DNA of 64,000 nt from Phoma sp. XZ068 (taxonomy: Eukaryota > Ascomycota > Dothideomycetes > Pleosporales > Didymellaceae): contig RBKR01000010.1 of NCBI GenBank assembly GCA_004835665.1, forward strand, positions 1,116,001-1,180,000. The letters run 5' to 3'. This document shows, one piece after another, positions 10,691 to 21,097 of the stretch (positions are counted from its first letter, which is position 1; each line of letters opens with the position of its first letter). The notes beneath the pieces were generated by a model. It was not told the origin of the DNA and did no database searches. It saw only the letters and a program-made list of their open reading frames with translations. The position numbers and the translations under genes are program-made.

Positions 10691-12128
10691 ATTACTACAT
10701 GCAGGGACGGAGGACAACCCGCACTGGCTATAACCTTGCCATAAACGTCAGGCGCAGAGGATCACGGCGCAGGCGGTCATCAGGGCATTCCGCACGGTCG
10801 CGGGCGCGGTTGCGGAGGTGGAAGCAGGTCTGGTCCCCATGGAGCAGAGACTGCGCAATCAGACGATCGCGTTCTGGGTGTCGCTCCACAAGCTCGGCCA
10901 GTCGCATCCGCACTGGATGCTCAAGCGACAGCGGCTCTGCACGAAGCACCGGTCGCCGCTGATGCGGACGGCAGAGATGTGCGAGGAGGTTCGGATGGAC
11001 GATGTGATGGAGGTCAAGCCATATGCGTGCCCGCCGTGGGTAGCCAGGCCTGAGGTTGTACTCTGCGAGGGCGAGGAACAGGCGCGAGACATCATCGACG
11101 AATACAGACCAGGACAGGTGGACATCTTCGTAGACGCATCAGTGCGGAACGGACGAGCTGGCATTGGCATATATGCGACACCGTCTGGGGCATCTATCTC
11201 AAGGACGGTGGCCAGCTCGGATCAGGCGGATGCGCACCTTACGGAGTTATTAGCGATCAGCGAGGCGGCCAACTGGCCTTGGGATCCATCGTGCACTGCG
11301 AGGGACCAAGCAGGGTCTCCGGTGCCGGCCTCCCGCGTACGAATCTTCTCGGATGCACAGTCGGCGCTGCTGTCGGTGCAGAGTTGGAGGGCTAGTGCGT
11401 GCCAGGAAGTCGTGGGCGAGATCGTTAAAAAGCTCCGCATGAGCAACATCACGCTGTACTGGGTGCCCAGCCACTCGGGGATCGAAGGCAACGAAAAGGC
11501 CAATAGGCTCGCTAAGAATGCGACGAGAGCAGAGAGTGAGGAACCACCGCAGCGAGAAGGCCGCCCATTTTATCTCGTAAAACAAGCGCTGAAGAAGGCA
11601 AACATCACGACAGGACCGCTTCTGGCCGGGCGACCTGATGTAGGCAAGTTCACGAGGAAGGTCGACGCGGCGCTCCACCTAGGCAGGGCGGCAGCACTAT
11701 ACCAGCAACTGAACAGCGGAGAGGCTGCGATCCTCACGCAGCTCCGGACAGGCAAGACGAGTCTCAAAGTATATCTCTACAAGATAGCAGAGACAGCAGA
11801 GTGCGAGTGCGGGCTGATCGAATCTATCCCGCACTTTCTCTTCTGTTGCAGGAAGTGGGCAGAGCAGAGACAGAGGCTACAGCTGCAGCATGGAGAGCGA
11901 TTCGGGGACCTTTCGTACGCGCTTGGAGGTTTCTCAAGCAGGAAGGAAGGGGGCGAGAGCATCGACGGACCAATGAAGCGATGGAAGCCAGACATTGAGG
12001 TGGTGCGAGCCACGATCCAGTTCGCGATGGAGACAAGACGTCTACAGACTGTCAGCCAAGACACAGCAAGCATCGAAGAAGACAACAACGAGCGACAATG
12101 GCTACGAATTCCTACGCCCACGCTTTAA
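10691..12128 (+). pseudogene. 5'-truncated LINE ORF2 (RNase H and C-terminal zinc motif)
   Basis: The frame is open from about 10750 to 12128 and shows only the carboxy end of a fungal non-LTR retrotransposon polyprotein. RNase H follows the connector region: FVDAS (first D), TELLAISEA (E), IFSDAQSAL (D) and WVPSHSGIEGNEKANRLAK. The last motif normally reads KADRLA, so the fourth acidic residue is N here. A cysteine/histidine cluster follows (CECGLIESIPHFLFCC), typical of the element's C-terminus. Endonuclease and reverse transcriptase are missing, as in the usual 5'-truncated insertion. No A-rich or simple tail is obvious after the stop. Confidence 0.8.
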
Positions 12129-12318
12129 CTAACTAGAACTAAGTTGGCAGCGAGCCGCTACCTACTACTGTCTGTGCGTTCGTAACGCGCATGCGCCGTA
12201 ACGCGCACTATCAGCCTCATTGAGCACCCACACACATGAGGTTATTGAGCCACGTACAAAAGCTATTTTGACTAGGTATTTTGGTGGAGTGATCTATAGG
12301 CCTATGTGACAAGATTTG

Positions 12319-14065
12319 CTACCAAAACTTGCGTGGCTGAAGTATTTTGCGGCCACGACTGTTACGTGTTGGTGGAGGTGCAGAGGGCGGCTTATGAACA
12401 GTAGGGCTACGCGCATCACCTCTAGCACTACGAGAACGCTTTGCAGCTGGTTCTGCAGCTGTTGAAGCCTTCCGCTTGCCTTTTGCAGCCTTTTGTATAG
12501 CTTTTTGAGACTCGCGCTCTTGCTTCTTGCGCTCTCTTTCTGCCTTGCGTTCGTCGATTGCTTTGCGCTCTGCAGCCTTCCTTTCATCCCTCTCTTTCTT
12601 CTCTCTCTCTCGCTTTTCAACCTTCTCAAACTCAAGCCTTTGCTTCAACTTGCGTGTTGTTTCGCGTAGCTCCGCTGCGTCTGATTTTCTGATCTCCTCC
12701 GCCTTCTCTGCCTCATCTGCTTCATCTAATAGACGTTGAGCTTCATCCACTCGTGAAGGAGACCACCATTGAGTCTCACCATCCCAAGACTGCCGCTGAA
12801 TCAAGGGCAAAGCTCTGCCTCTTTTACTACCCTTCTTCTGCTGGCTGAGAGCTTCTTGCAGCCTGTCATTTTCCATCTGAAGTAGCTGGTTTTGGATAGA
12901 GAGATGGTGAAGGGTGTCCCTTACTACCCTCGCATCAAACGAGTACTTATCCTTCACACAAGCTAGCAGGTGTCTATTAACAATACGCCAGTCTTTCCCA
13001 TCATACACTCTTCGAACAGGCTCAGGTGTTTGCAGCTGCTCAGGTTCCTTTGTTGCAAACTTATCGAGTATAACGTTGGGATTGAAAGGTATCAGACCAG
13101 TGCTCTTGAAGGCGCTGAGTATGAGCTGTTCAGTGAAGGTCTGCACCCAAGCAGCCCAGAAAAGGCGGAAGAAGTCACCCTTCTTTATTGGCACGAAGCC
13201 CTGGCTGTTGTGAAGGTGATCTGTGAGCGCTTTGCTGTAGTTTCCAGCCAAAGGACTAAAGCAAACTACATCTAACGGCTGCAGCGTATGAATACTGTGT
13301 GGCGGGTACACAGCTATCATGATCTTGTTGCGATCGCAGAAGGAGACAAATCGCATCGTTAGATGACTGCCATGGCCGTCAACAATAAGTAGACGGTACC
13401 TTCTCCTGCACTTGCGCTTAGTGAAGCGATTAAAGATCTGCTCAAGCCAACTGAGCGCTGCGTCATCGTTTGTCCAGCCAGAAGGAGAAACAGCAGTGAA
13501 TACTGAGTGATCATCCTTATCCATATCATCCACCCAGGTTGATTGAATGTTCTGGGTCTCCGCCGAGTAAATAAGACCTGGCGGGAGCCAGCTCCCATCG
13601 CCACAGATGCATGAGAGGAGTGTAATCCAATCACGATTGCCATCTTGAGTAGCTTGCCGAGTGTGCTTTTGCTTGTATAGAGGCTTGGAGAAGATGCGTT
13701 TTGACTTAGAGATCTTCCCGATAGCGAAGCCTTTTTCATCCATATTGTATGTGTTCTCTGCAACAATAGAGTATTGCGTTATCTTGCGGTGCATAAGGTC
13801 AAAGTACTGCTTGTACTTTTGCCAGGTGTCGGCCTTGTGGCGATCAGAGTCCATGGCTGTGGCCCATTGAGAGATAAGGTGGTCTTGGTTACGGTGCAGG
13901 AAGTCGGTAACCCAGCTATCTGACGGCTCTCTTCCAGCTATCTCAGACGCAAAATTTTTGATCATTGTCCTTGTAGGTGGCAAGTGACGCTTAGTAAGCC
14001 CTTCTATATACTCCACAAGCTCTGATTCTTGTGTGGGTGTGAGCAATCGTTGCGCAATAGCCTTC
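12319..14065 (-). pseudogene. Fot1/pogo-type transposase, amino end lost at a copia LTR
   Basis: The frame is open for 634 codons, but its first 53 or so (14223-14066) are antisense LTR sequence. Genuine transposase begins at RQKAIAQRLLTPTQE. The second half of a CENP-B/Tc5-type helix-turn-helix (LTPTQESELVEYIEGLTKR) is followed by the DDE domain: YNMDEKGFAIG, LLIVDGHGSH and HTLQPLDVVCFSPL. A long charged coiled-coil tail, very rich in K, R and E, ends at 12319. The DNA-binding amino part (psq-type HTH) is missing. The 3' terminal repeat probably lies near 12250. Cut-and-paste activity is unlikely without the first HTH. Confidence 0.88.
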
Positions 14066-14267
14066 TGTCGCACGCCATTGGCCAAGGGCAGTAGTTCGCT
14101 TAGCACTTCACGTGATGTCTTCATAAAAGACTCAGAGAATGGTGCCATCTCTTGAAGACAGACGACACACATTGTCGTACACAAAAATACAATCACAAAA
14201 ACCATCTTAATTTTGTGCCTCATATCCCAATCATTTTCACTGTTCAGTTAACACCTACAGTGCGACA
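14066..14267 (+). repeat. Left LTR of the copia element
   Basis: It starts TGTCGCACGCC and ends CTACAGTGCGACA, giving an 8-bp inverted terminal repeat (TGTCGCAC/GTGCGACA). On the opposite strand it supplies a start codon and about 53 codons to the truncated pogo frame. Confidence 0.95.
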
Positions 14268-14280
14268 GTTATGAGCCCGG
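14268..14280 (+). other. Primer-binding site matching initiator tRNA-Met anticodon arm
   Basis: GTTATGAGCCCGG directly follows the LTR. Its complement CCGGGCTCATAAC matches the conserved anticodon stem-loop of initiator tRNA-Met (CAT anticodon). Drosophila copia and yeast Ty5 are known to prime from a half-tRNA cut in this loop. The same mechanism is inferred here. Confidence 0.75.
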
Positions 14281-14848
14281 AGACTCTTCCAATGCTATTG
14301 AGCAATAACTCAACTCTTTTAAGATCCTCTTCCTCTTCAATCGTCTCTATTATGATGAGCTCTCTTTAACTCGAACACCTCGGGGAATGATCAACTCGAC
14401 CGTCTCCACGGAGACTGTTTAACCCAAGTTCTCCTCAGAGGAACCAACATGAAATTAAAGCAATGAAATGGACCTAAAAGACTCCGAAAACACCTAAGCT
14501 TCAGAATTGTCTTCATTATGTAGAAGCTGACCTACCACAGACGGCGGAACAATCAATTCGGACCGATCGATCCTCAACATCCGATGATGCCATGTACAGA
14601 ACGCGTCAGCAACTGTATCCAGCCATACGGATGCTTCGGATCCAATCCTCTTTGCCTCATCCTTTTCTCAGCATCTTGTATACTCGAAACGTGGCTTTCC
14701 GAGAGTCCCGACCAAGACCAGACAGATGGCCAACATGATTCTGAGAGCACTAGGTCGAAAGGATAGAGCCCATCCTCTTCTTTGCTATGGGAAAAATACA
14801 AACAAAAAAAATTCCCACTTCAACAAATCATTTTCAAATAACCAAAAA

Positions 14849-17800
14849 ATGTCGACCAAGGACCATAATCTCACCTTGCTCAACTCCCGGGAGGATTGGA
14901 CGAACTGGATCAACTCTATTGAGGACCTTGCTGTTCGCAATGACGTATGGAACTACTGTGATCCAGAAGGGATTGAAAGTCTGGCCTTCACTGCCACCAA
15001 ACCATCAGACTCAGCAAGCAAGGACACGATCCAGAAATATCACAGCCTGCAAGCCATCTTTGAAAGCGAAAAGAAGAGATACGACAAGGTCTCTGATCGC
15101 ATCGATATTACCGTCTGTCAGGAGTTTAAGCAGCACTACCTCGGAATCCATGACGTCCGAGGAAAACTTATTGCGCTGGCTGACAGCATTCAACCTACCG
15201 CGAAAGATCAAAAACAGAATGTTAGAACTGAGTTCGAGAAGCTTAAGAGAGGCCCTAGTAACACTAGTCTTGACAAATGGCTTAGCCGCTGGCCCGCTCT
15301 TGTTAACAATGCGAAGCGTTACAAAATCGAGAACCTCAGCGAGGCCCAGATCTGTGATGCTTTCATTGAGGCATCTCACGAAATCAACCAACCATTCTAT
15401 AACTACATGAAGTCAAAGGAAGCTCAAGTAGAAAGTGAGAAAGGCCTTATCAAAGAAGCTGCGAAAACTATGGAAAAGATTTCAAACGCGATTATCACGG
15501 CACTCAATGAGATCAACCCCAATCACGCCAGTGATGGCTCTGTCACCATTACAAGTTCAACTGATTCTGAAGGAGAAGAAAGCCGTGAAGAAGGCGAAGT
15601 CACCATCGTTCAGAAGGCTCAGAATACAGTCAATAGAGCTGTGAAAACCTTCCGCAAAATTAACCCGAATCTCTCCGATAAAAAGATAACCATTGGGTTC
15701 TGCATCAGGCAGTTTAGAACAATGGCACCACCCAAAGAAAAGAGTGGACGAGGACGCGCAGCACATGCTACCTTCCAAGGAGAGAAACATACGAGAGAAT
15801 CAGATTCAACCGATGAAGTCCAGCGTCCGCCGAAGAAACAACACAAGGAGTCTTCATCTTCGAATACTCTCCGCAAATGTGTATGTGGCATGATGCACAT
15901 ATATCCAGACTGTTATTACCTCAATCAGTCTAAAGCACCCGATGGATGGACTCCAATTATCCAAATCCAATCAAAAATCATCACCTCCGTCAACGGCAAC
16001 AGACGTCTACGTATGAACATCGAAAGATGCTTCAAGAAGCTGGGCATCGCTTTACCAAACTTCTGGCCCAAAAGAGCTTCAAATCAACCCAACAGTAAAT
16101 CGAACAATCAAGTGGCTTCGAACACTACCCAGTCACAAATATCGAAAGCGGCATACAGTACCGTCCGATTTGCTTTCAACACTGCAACATCAAACGAGTT
16201 CGATGGCTATTTCCGACTCGATAACTGTGCAGACACCCATGTCTGTAACGACCTATCACGGTTCATAAATTACAACCCGTTGTACAACGAAACCATCCAA
16301 TTTGGCGACTCCGAAACCTATGTTGCAGGCACTGGTGAGGTCGCAGTCCATATCCACACTCCGTCAGGTCCAAACCTATTGCACCTGCACAACGTCGCAT
16401 ATGTCCCTGGATTCCACTGGAACCTGATCAATGCACATGCTCTTGAGCAACAGGGCCTATTCTTCAATACTAGAACATGCTGGATGGAGTACTCGGATGG
16501 ATCGAACGCCTTTAAACTGACAAAACATGGCGCATTCCGTGTTGTCGAACCACATATCAAGGATGCGATTATAAATGCCGAAACACAAGGGTCTGCAGAA
16601 CGGTCCTTTGCCATGGCCACCAAGGCACGTAAACCTCCAGTTGCAATAGCTTCGATGGATATTTGGCATGCAAGACTAGGCCATATCCGAAAAGAAGCCC
16701 TGGAACACATGCCAGAAGCAGTCGAAGGTGTAGCTCTTGATACCCGCGACTTCCAACGCAATACGGAACTCTGCGAACAATGCCAATTGGCGCAAGCACA
16801 CAATACAATATCACACATACCGATTTGGAAAGGAACCTATCCGTTCGAGAAGGTTCACTTCGATCTGATCGACATGGAGGAAGCATTCAATGCTGACTCA
16901 TGGGTGGCTCATTTCTATTGCAGCTACTGCGGCTACCACATCTCCTTTAACCTTCCGACCAAATCTCAAGAGATTCTCATCTCAATTACACAAGAGTTCT
17001 TTACCATGACCAACGATAACTGGGGCTTTACTACCCGATACATCCAATCTGACGGCGAAAAAGGGCTTGGAGAGGCCTGGAAAGCTCTGGTCGCAAAAAG
17101 AGGGATCACTCACAACCCATCTCCACCTGACACTCCAGATCAGAACAGCTCTGCCGAACGTTCTGGGGGGGTGATCATGACCATCGCCCGCAAGCTTCGG
17201 ATACAGGGTAACCTCCCTCAGAAGCTCTGGCCTTACATCGTTGCTCACGCCACCCGACTTCTCAATCGCATTCCAATTCAACGAAAACAATGGCAAACAC
17301 CATACGAAATGGTTCACAGTCGCAAACCGAACCTATCTCAATTCAGAACCATTGGTTCGCTCTCCTACGTCTTAATCAAGAACAAGAAATACCGTCCCAG
17401 GAAAGCGAAGCTACAAGAGAAGGCAATCAAGGGTTGGCTCGTCGGCTTAGAAGCCACAAACATCTACAAGGTCTGGATTCCCCACCTTAACCGCGTGGTT
17501 ATATCCAGGGATGTGCAGATCGACGAAAAGGTCAAGTACAACCCAGATTTTGACACAACAGTCCCAGAGTCAAGACAAGCTCTTTCGATCATCATAAATG
17601 AGATCGACCTCGATGAGGAAGACATAGACCCACTGCTGATCATGGAGGACGCAACACAGCAGAACACTGAAACGCTTCATCTACCTCTCCCAACACCTGA
17701 GGGCTCACTACAGCCAACAGGAACAGCTGAGGCTCGGACACAAGCATCAGTTGCTCAACCTCCTCCAAGTCCAGTGTCTATCACAAGAACCGAAAGAGGC

Positions 17801-19681
17801 ACAGAAGCTTTAGCACTCGAGAATCTTCGATCATCATCTGGCAGAGCTATCAAAATCTCGAAGAGAGGACACGATGCAATCGACACATTCAACCTGACTC
17901 TCACACCCGACCGGGTCCACGAGAGAGCTCGACTGCAGGCTCACGCGTTACGCCTCGAACGAGCGAAGGTCGGAGAACAGGTTGCACATGCGTTCGCACA
18001 AGCAAGAACCATGAAAACGCATCGAAAGGATCTACCGCCACCTCCTGAATCCTGGTATCAGCTTAAACGGCATCCAGAAAGGGAAGGATTTAAAAAGGCA
18101 GCAGATCGAGAAATCAAATCACTCGAAGAAAAGGGAGCGTTCGAGCTTGTAGATCATCCTGTAGACAAGCAGGTCCTACCACTCAAATGGGTCTTTACGT
18201 ACAAGTTCGACCAAGGAGGATACCTAGACAAGCACAAGGCACGAATCTGTGCACGAGGTGATCTTCAACACCACACGGGCGAAGACATTTATGCGGCCAC
18301 CGGCGCCTATCGAAGCTTCCGCATACTTATGGCCATTGTCTGTGCCTATGGGCTTATCTGTCACCAAATCGACTTCAAGAACGCGTTTATCAATGCCGAC
18401 ATGGACGAAGAGATCTACACAACATGCCCACCAGGGTACGGTCGACCAGGAAAGGTGTGGAGATTGCTCAAGGCACTGTACGGTCTGCGCAAGTCGCCAA
18501 AGCTCTGGTACAATGAACTTGTATCGTTTCTACAACGACTCGGTTTTCAATCATGTCCAGAAGAACCATGCATTATGGTCAACAAAGAAACCAAGCTGGT
18601 TCTCTTTCTCTTCGTGGACGACATGCTCATCATTGCACCACAAAACAAGCACCAACAATTGCAGCAATTCAAAGAAGCCGTACAAAACAAGTACGACATC
18701 AAGGATCTCGGAGAAGCATCATCTTTCCTTAACATCCGAATCCGAAGAGACCTCAAAGCAAAAAAGCTCTGGATCTGCCAGGACGGTTACATCGACAAAA
18801 TCTGCGTCAAGTTCGGGATTGATGAGACGAAGCCGATTGCAACACCTCTGCCTTCGTCATACCACCCCTTACCTTATGAAGGACAGGCCACTAACCAACA
18901 GATCATGGAGATGCAAGAAAAGGTAGGATCAATTCTCTATCCGGCAGTCGTCACAAGGCCAGATATCTCCTTTGCAGCCAGCCAGTTAGGTCAGTTCACA
19001 CTAAACCCATCGCCAGAGCACCTGCGGTATGCAAATCGAGTACTCTCCTATCTACAGACCACAAAGTACTATGCCATCGAGTTCTCAGACCCTGCGGCCA
19101 ACAACGCCCTGGATGTAGAGAAAGATGATGAAGTGCTGTTGGTGTCGAGCGATGCGTCGTTCGCGGATGATACAGAGACTCGAAAATCCACGCAGGGTTA
19201 CCTGATGAGGTTGTTTAATGGACCGATCATGTGGCAGTCCTCCAAACAGAAGACTGTAACCACGTCAACAACTGAAGCTGAGCTTTTATCGCTGTCTCAT
19301 ACAGCGAGGGAGACAATTGCCCTATATCGGCTATTCGCCAACATTGAATTTGACCCAGAACACCTGCCCAGCATACTCTGTGATAATCAACAAACGGTAG
19401 GCCTGATCCAGAAGGAACGACCACAACTGACGTCAAAACTTAAACATGTCGACATACACAATCTCTGGCTTAGACAGATCCATCAAGAAGGCAAAATAAA
19501 GGTGCAGTGGGTACCAACAACTAGCATGCCGGCGGATGGTTTTACCAAACCACTCTCAACAGAAAAGCACTCGCAATTCATGAAGCAATTGGATCTGGTT
19601 GACATATCAGCACAGGTAAATCCTGGTTACGTGGATATGGAATACAGCACAGATATCCAGACTTCATCTGATACGGAGTGA
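14849..19681 (+). CDS. copia gag-pol polyprotein
   Basis: This frame encodes all proteins for copia replication. The start MSTKDHNLTLLNSREDW opens a typical gag; the frame is open further upstream, but that part looks like leader. Of about 1610 residues, gag occupies the first 430 or so. The protease-like site is LDNCADTHVCND near 458, a variant of the usual D-S/T-G. The HHCC finger starts at WHARLGHI near 609. Integrase catalytic residues lie in HFDLIDM (about 671), QSDGEKGLG (about 734) and SSAERSGG (about 769). Reverse transcriptase has QIDFKNAFINADM and LFVDDMLII near 1254, and RNase H has SSDASFADD near 1434. There is no internal stop and no visible frameshift between gag and pol. Confidence 0.92.
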   Translation: MSTKDHNLTLLNSREDWTNWINSIEDLAVRNDVWNYCDPEGIESLAFTATKPSDSASKDTIQKYHSLQAIFESEKKRYDKVSDRIDITVCQEFKQHYLGIHDVRGKLIALADSIQPTAKDQKQNVRTEFEKLKRGPSNTSLDKWLSRWPALVNNAKRYKIENLSEAQICDAFIEASHEINQPFYNYMKSKEAQVESEKGLIKEAAKTMEKISNAIITALNEINPNHASDGSVTITSSTDSEGEESREEGEVTIVQKAQNTVNRAVKTFRKINPNLSDKKITIGFCIRQFRTMAPPKEKSGRGRAAHATFQGEKHTRESDSTDEVQRPPKKQHKESSSSNTLRKCVCGMMHIYPDCYYLNQSKAPDGWTPIIQIQSKIITSVNGNRRLRMNIERCFKKLGIALPNFWPKRASNQPNSKSNNQVASNTTQSQISKAAYSTVRFAFNTATSNEFDGYFRLDNCADTHVCNDLSRFINYNPLYNETIQFGDSETYVAGTGEVAVHIHTPSGPNLLHLHNVAYVPGFHWNLINAHALEQQGLFFNTRTCWMEYSDGSNAFKLTKHGAFRVVEPHIKDAIINAETQGSAERSFAMATKARKPPVAIASMDIWHARLGHIRKEALEHMPEAVEGVALDTRDFQRNTELCEQCQLAQAHNTISHIPIWKGTYPFEKVHFDLIDMEEAFNADSWVAHFYCSYCGYHISFNLPTKSQEILISITQEFFTMTNDNWGFTTRYIQSDGEKGLGEAWKALVAKRGITHNPSPPDTPDQNSSAERSGGVIMTIARKLRIQGNLPQKLWPYIVAHATRLLNRIPIQRKQWQTPYEMVHSRKPNLSQFRTIGSLSYVLIKNKKYRPRKAKLQEKAIKGWLVGLEATNIYKVWIPHLNRVVISRDVQIDEKVKYNPDFDTTVPESRQALSIIINEIDLDEEDIDPLLIMEDATQQNTETLHLPLPTPEGSLQPTGTAEARTQASVAQPPPSPVSITRTERGTEALALENLRSSSGRAIKISKRGHDAIDTFNLTLTPDRVHERARLQAHALRLERAKVGEQVAHAFAQARTMKTHRKDLPPPPESWYQLKRHPEREGFKKAADREIKSLEEKGAFELVDHPVDKQVLPLKWVFTYKFDQGGYLDKHKARICARGDLQHHTGEDIYAATGAYRSFRILMAIVCAYGLICHQIDFKNAFINADMDEEIYTTCPPGYGRPGKVWRLLKALYGLRKSPKLWYNELVSFLQRLGFQSCPEEPCIMVNKETKLVLFLFVDDMLIIAPQNKHQQLQQFKEAVQNKYDIKDLGEASSFLNIRIRRDLKAKKLWICQDGYIDKICVKFGIDETKPIATPLPSSYHPLPYEGQATNQQIMEMQEKVGSILYPAVVTRPDISFAASQLGQFTLNPSPEHLRYANRVLSYLQTTKYYAIEFSDPAANNALDVEKDDEVLLVSSDASFADDTETRKSTQGYLMRLFNGPIMWQSSKQKTVTTSTTEAELLSLSHTARETIALYRLFANIEFDPEHLPSILCDNQQTVGLIQKERPQLTSKLKHVDIHNLWLRQIHQEGKIKVQWVPTTSMPADGFTKPLSTEKHSQFMKQLDLVDISAQVNPGYVDMEYSTDIQTSSDTE

Positions 19682-19686
19682 AATCT

Positions 19687-19693
19687 GGGGGGG
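19687..19693 (+). other. Polypurine tract of the copia element
   Basis: A run of seven G lies two bases upstream of the right LTR and a few bases past the gag-pol stop, the expected place for plus-strand priming. Confidence 0.7.
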
Positions 19694-19695
19694 TG

Positions 19696-19897
19696 TGTCG
19701 CACGCCATTGGCCAAGGGCAGTAGTTCGCTTAGCACTCCACGTGATGTCTTCATAAAAGACTCAGAGAATGGTGCCATCTCTTGAAGACAGACGACACAC
19801 ATTGTCGTACACAAAAATACAATCACAAAAACCATCTTAATTTTGTGCCTCATATCCCAATCATTTTCACTGTTCAGTTAACACCTACAGTGCGACA
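19696..19897 (+). repeat. Right LTR of the copia element
   Basis: It is identical to the left LTR except for one base (C instead of T at position 43 of the repeat). It begins TGTCGCACGCC and ends GTGCGACA. Confidence 0.95.
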
Positions 19898-20317
19898 GAA
19901 GACTTTAAGATCATACTGCCTGAAGCTTACAAGAATTTGCTACGATCTCGCGACGGGCATAAGAGGCGAATGACTAGATGGCTTAGTAGAGATAACGAAA
20001 CTGTACAAGTCAGCGACTGAGTCGCGCTTCGCTGTCACGTCTCAGATTGACTGTTGTGATGATGCGCCTGTCCCGAGTGCTAGGTAAGCGCTCGCTTAGC
20101 TTAAGCCAGTAAAATGTGCAACTACCCGCTGATATGAACAGTTCCACCAATCGTCTTGCTACGGAAAAGTCGCTCAGGTTTTGCAGCAATGGTGCTCTTA
20201 TTGAGCAAAAAGGGGTTGAGCTGAACATAAAACAGCTTGGAGCGCTGTATCATTCTTCAGCCATCTTACCTCTTGTTCGCTCCCCCACAGTGCTACACTA
20301 CACGATCAGTTGTTACC
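19898..20317. other. Intergenic stretch after the copia element
   Basis: I see no gene or repeat. The sequence next to the LTR does not continue the pogo transposase found on the other side of the element, on either strand. The last 100 bp or so should contain the promoter of the next gene. Confidence 0.5.
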
Positions 20318-21013
20318 ATGGGGCTTCTTTCCGACGCCATCGAAGAGAACAACAGCAAGACAGTCGCTATCAACAAGTCTGATTGGACGGTCTTCTACTC
20401 TGCCGACTATCCGAAAACCATAGGAGTCAAGGGCCTCTCTGCCTGCTCGGTCTTCGCAATTATTTCGCCACACGCCGCCGTTGTCGCTCACATTGGGCCG
20501 AACATATTGGGTTCAACTAGCCCAACATCCTTCATCGAGCTCGCTGAAGAATTGACGAACAAAGCCGTCCGCACCTGTCTTGACAATCCACAACTTTTCC
20601 CACCAGAGAGCAAGACATACGTTGTCTGTGCAACGCTCAACAACAATGTCGTTACTGCTCCCGAGCAACTGCGTGTCATGTATCGCGGCGTCAGATCGCT
20701 GCCCCATGCTAGTGTTCAGTGGCACTACGAGCGGTCGAACCAAGCACTCATCGACAACGACACACATCTAGGAACAGTCTTCATCGACGGTCGAAGCGGA
20801 TCGCCTCGGGTCTACGTAGAGGATAGAGATATCACAGACGTTCCTGAGAATGCTCCAACATGGAGAGTCGCCGTTGAAAATGGTCAAACGCGGTATCAAC
20901 TAACAATTAGCAATGTTGTCATTGAGTCGCAAACCAACCCCCCTGCCAACCAGTGGGTTCTCAATGGACAGAAGTGGATTATGTGGAACGGGCACAGCTG
21001 GGCGAGTCAGTAG
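20318..21013 (+). CDS. Conserved fungal protein of unknown function (231 residues)
   Basis: The start MGLLSDAIEENN (ATG at 20318, context TTACCATGG) is preferred over an upstream in-frame start that adds a sequence without conservation character. The protein is compact and soluble, with no signal peptide or membrane segment. It has a glycine-serine motif GLSACSVFAIISPHAAVVAHI near residues 35-55 and a C-terminal tryptophan-rich end (WVLNGQKWIMWNGHSWASQ). The amino half resembles a family seen in many Dothideomycetes with the pattern GLS-C-V-(hydrophobic)-HI. I know no function. It is convergent with the F-box/ankyrin gene 84 bp downstream. Confidence 0.75.
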   Translation: MGLLSDAIEENNSKTVAINKSDWTVFYSADYPKTIGVKGLSACSVFAIISPHAAVVAHIGPNILGSTSPTSFIELAEELTNKAVRTCLDNPQLFPPESKTYVVCATLNNNVVTAPEQLRVMYRGVRSLPHASVQWHYERSNQALIDNDTHLGTVFIDGRSGSPRVYVEDRDITDVPENAPTWRVAVENGQTRYQLTISNVVIESQTNPPANQWVLNGQKWIMWNGHSWASQ

Positions 21014-21097
21014 TAGCCATGAATATCATTGAATTTGGGTAGTTTGAGCTATATCTACACAAGCGCGTGCAATGTGACGATGAAGTAATCTTCCAGC

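Larger units (their letters stand above)
14066..19897 (+). mobile_element. Full-length Ty1/copia LTR retrotransposon
   Basis: Two 202-bp LTRs, differing at one position (T in CACTTCACG, left; C in CACTCCACG, right), flank a primer-binding site, a leader of about 570 bp, one long gag-pol frame and a G-rich polypurine tract. The left flank (CCTTC) and right flank (GAAGA) do not form a target duplication. The left side is pogo transposase and the right side is unrelated, so the locus was rearranged after insertion. The near-identical LTRs and the open frame indicate a recent, possibly still competent, copy. Confidence 0.93.
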
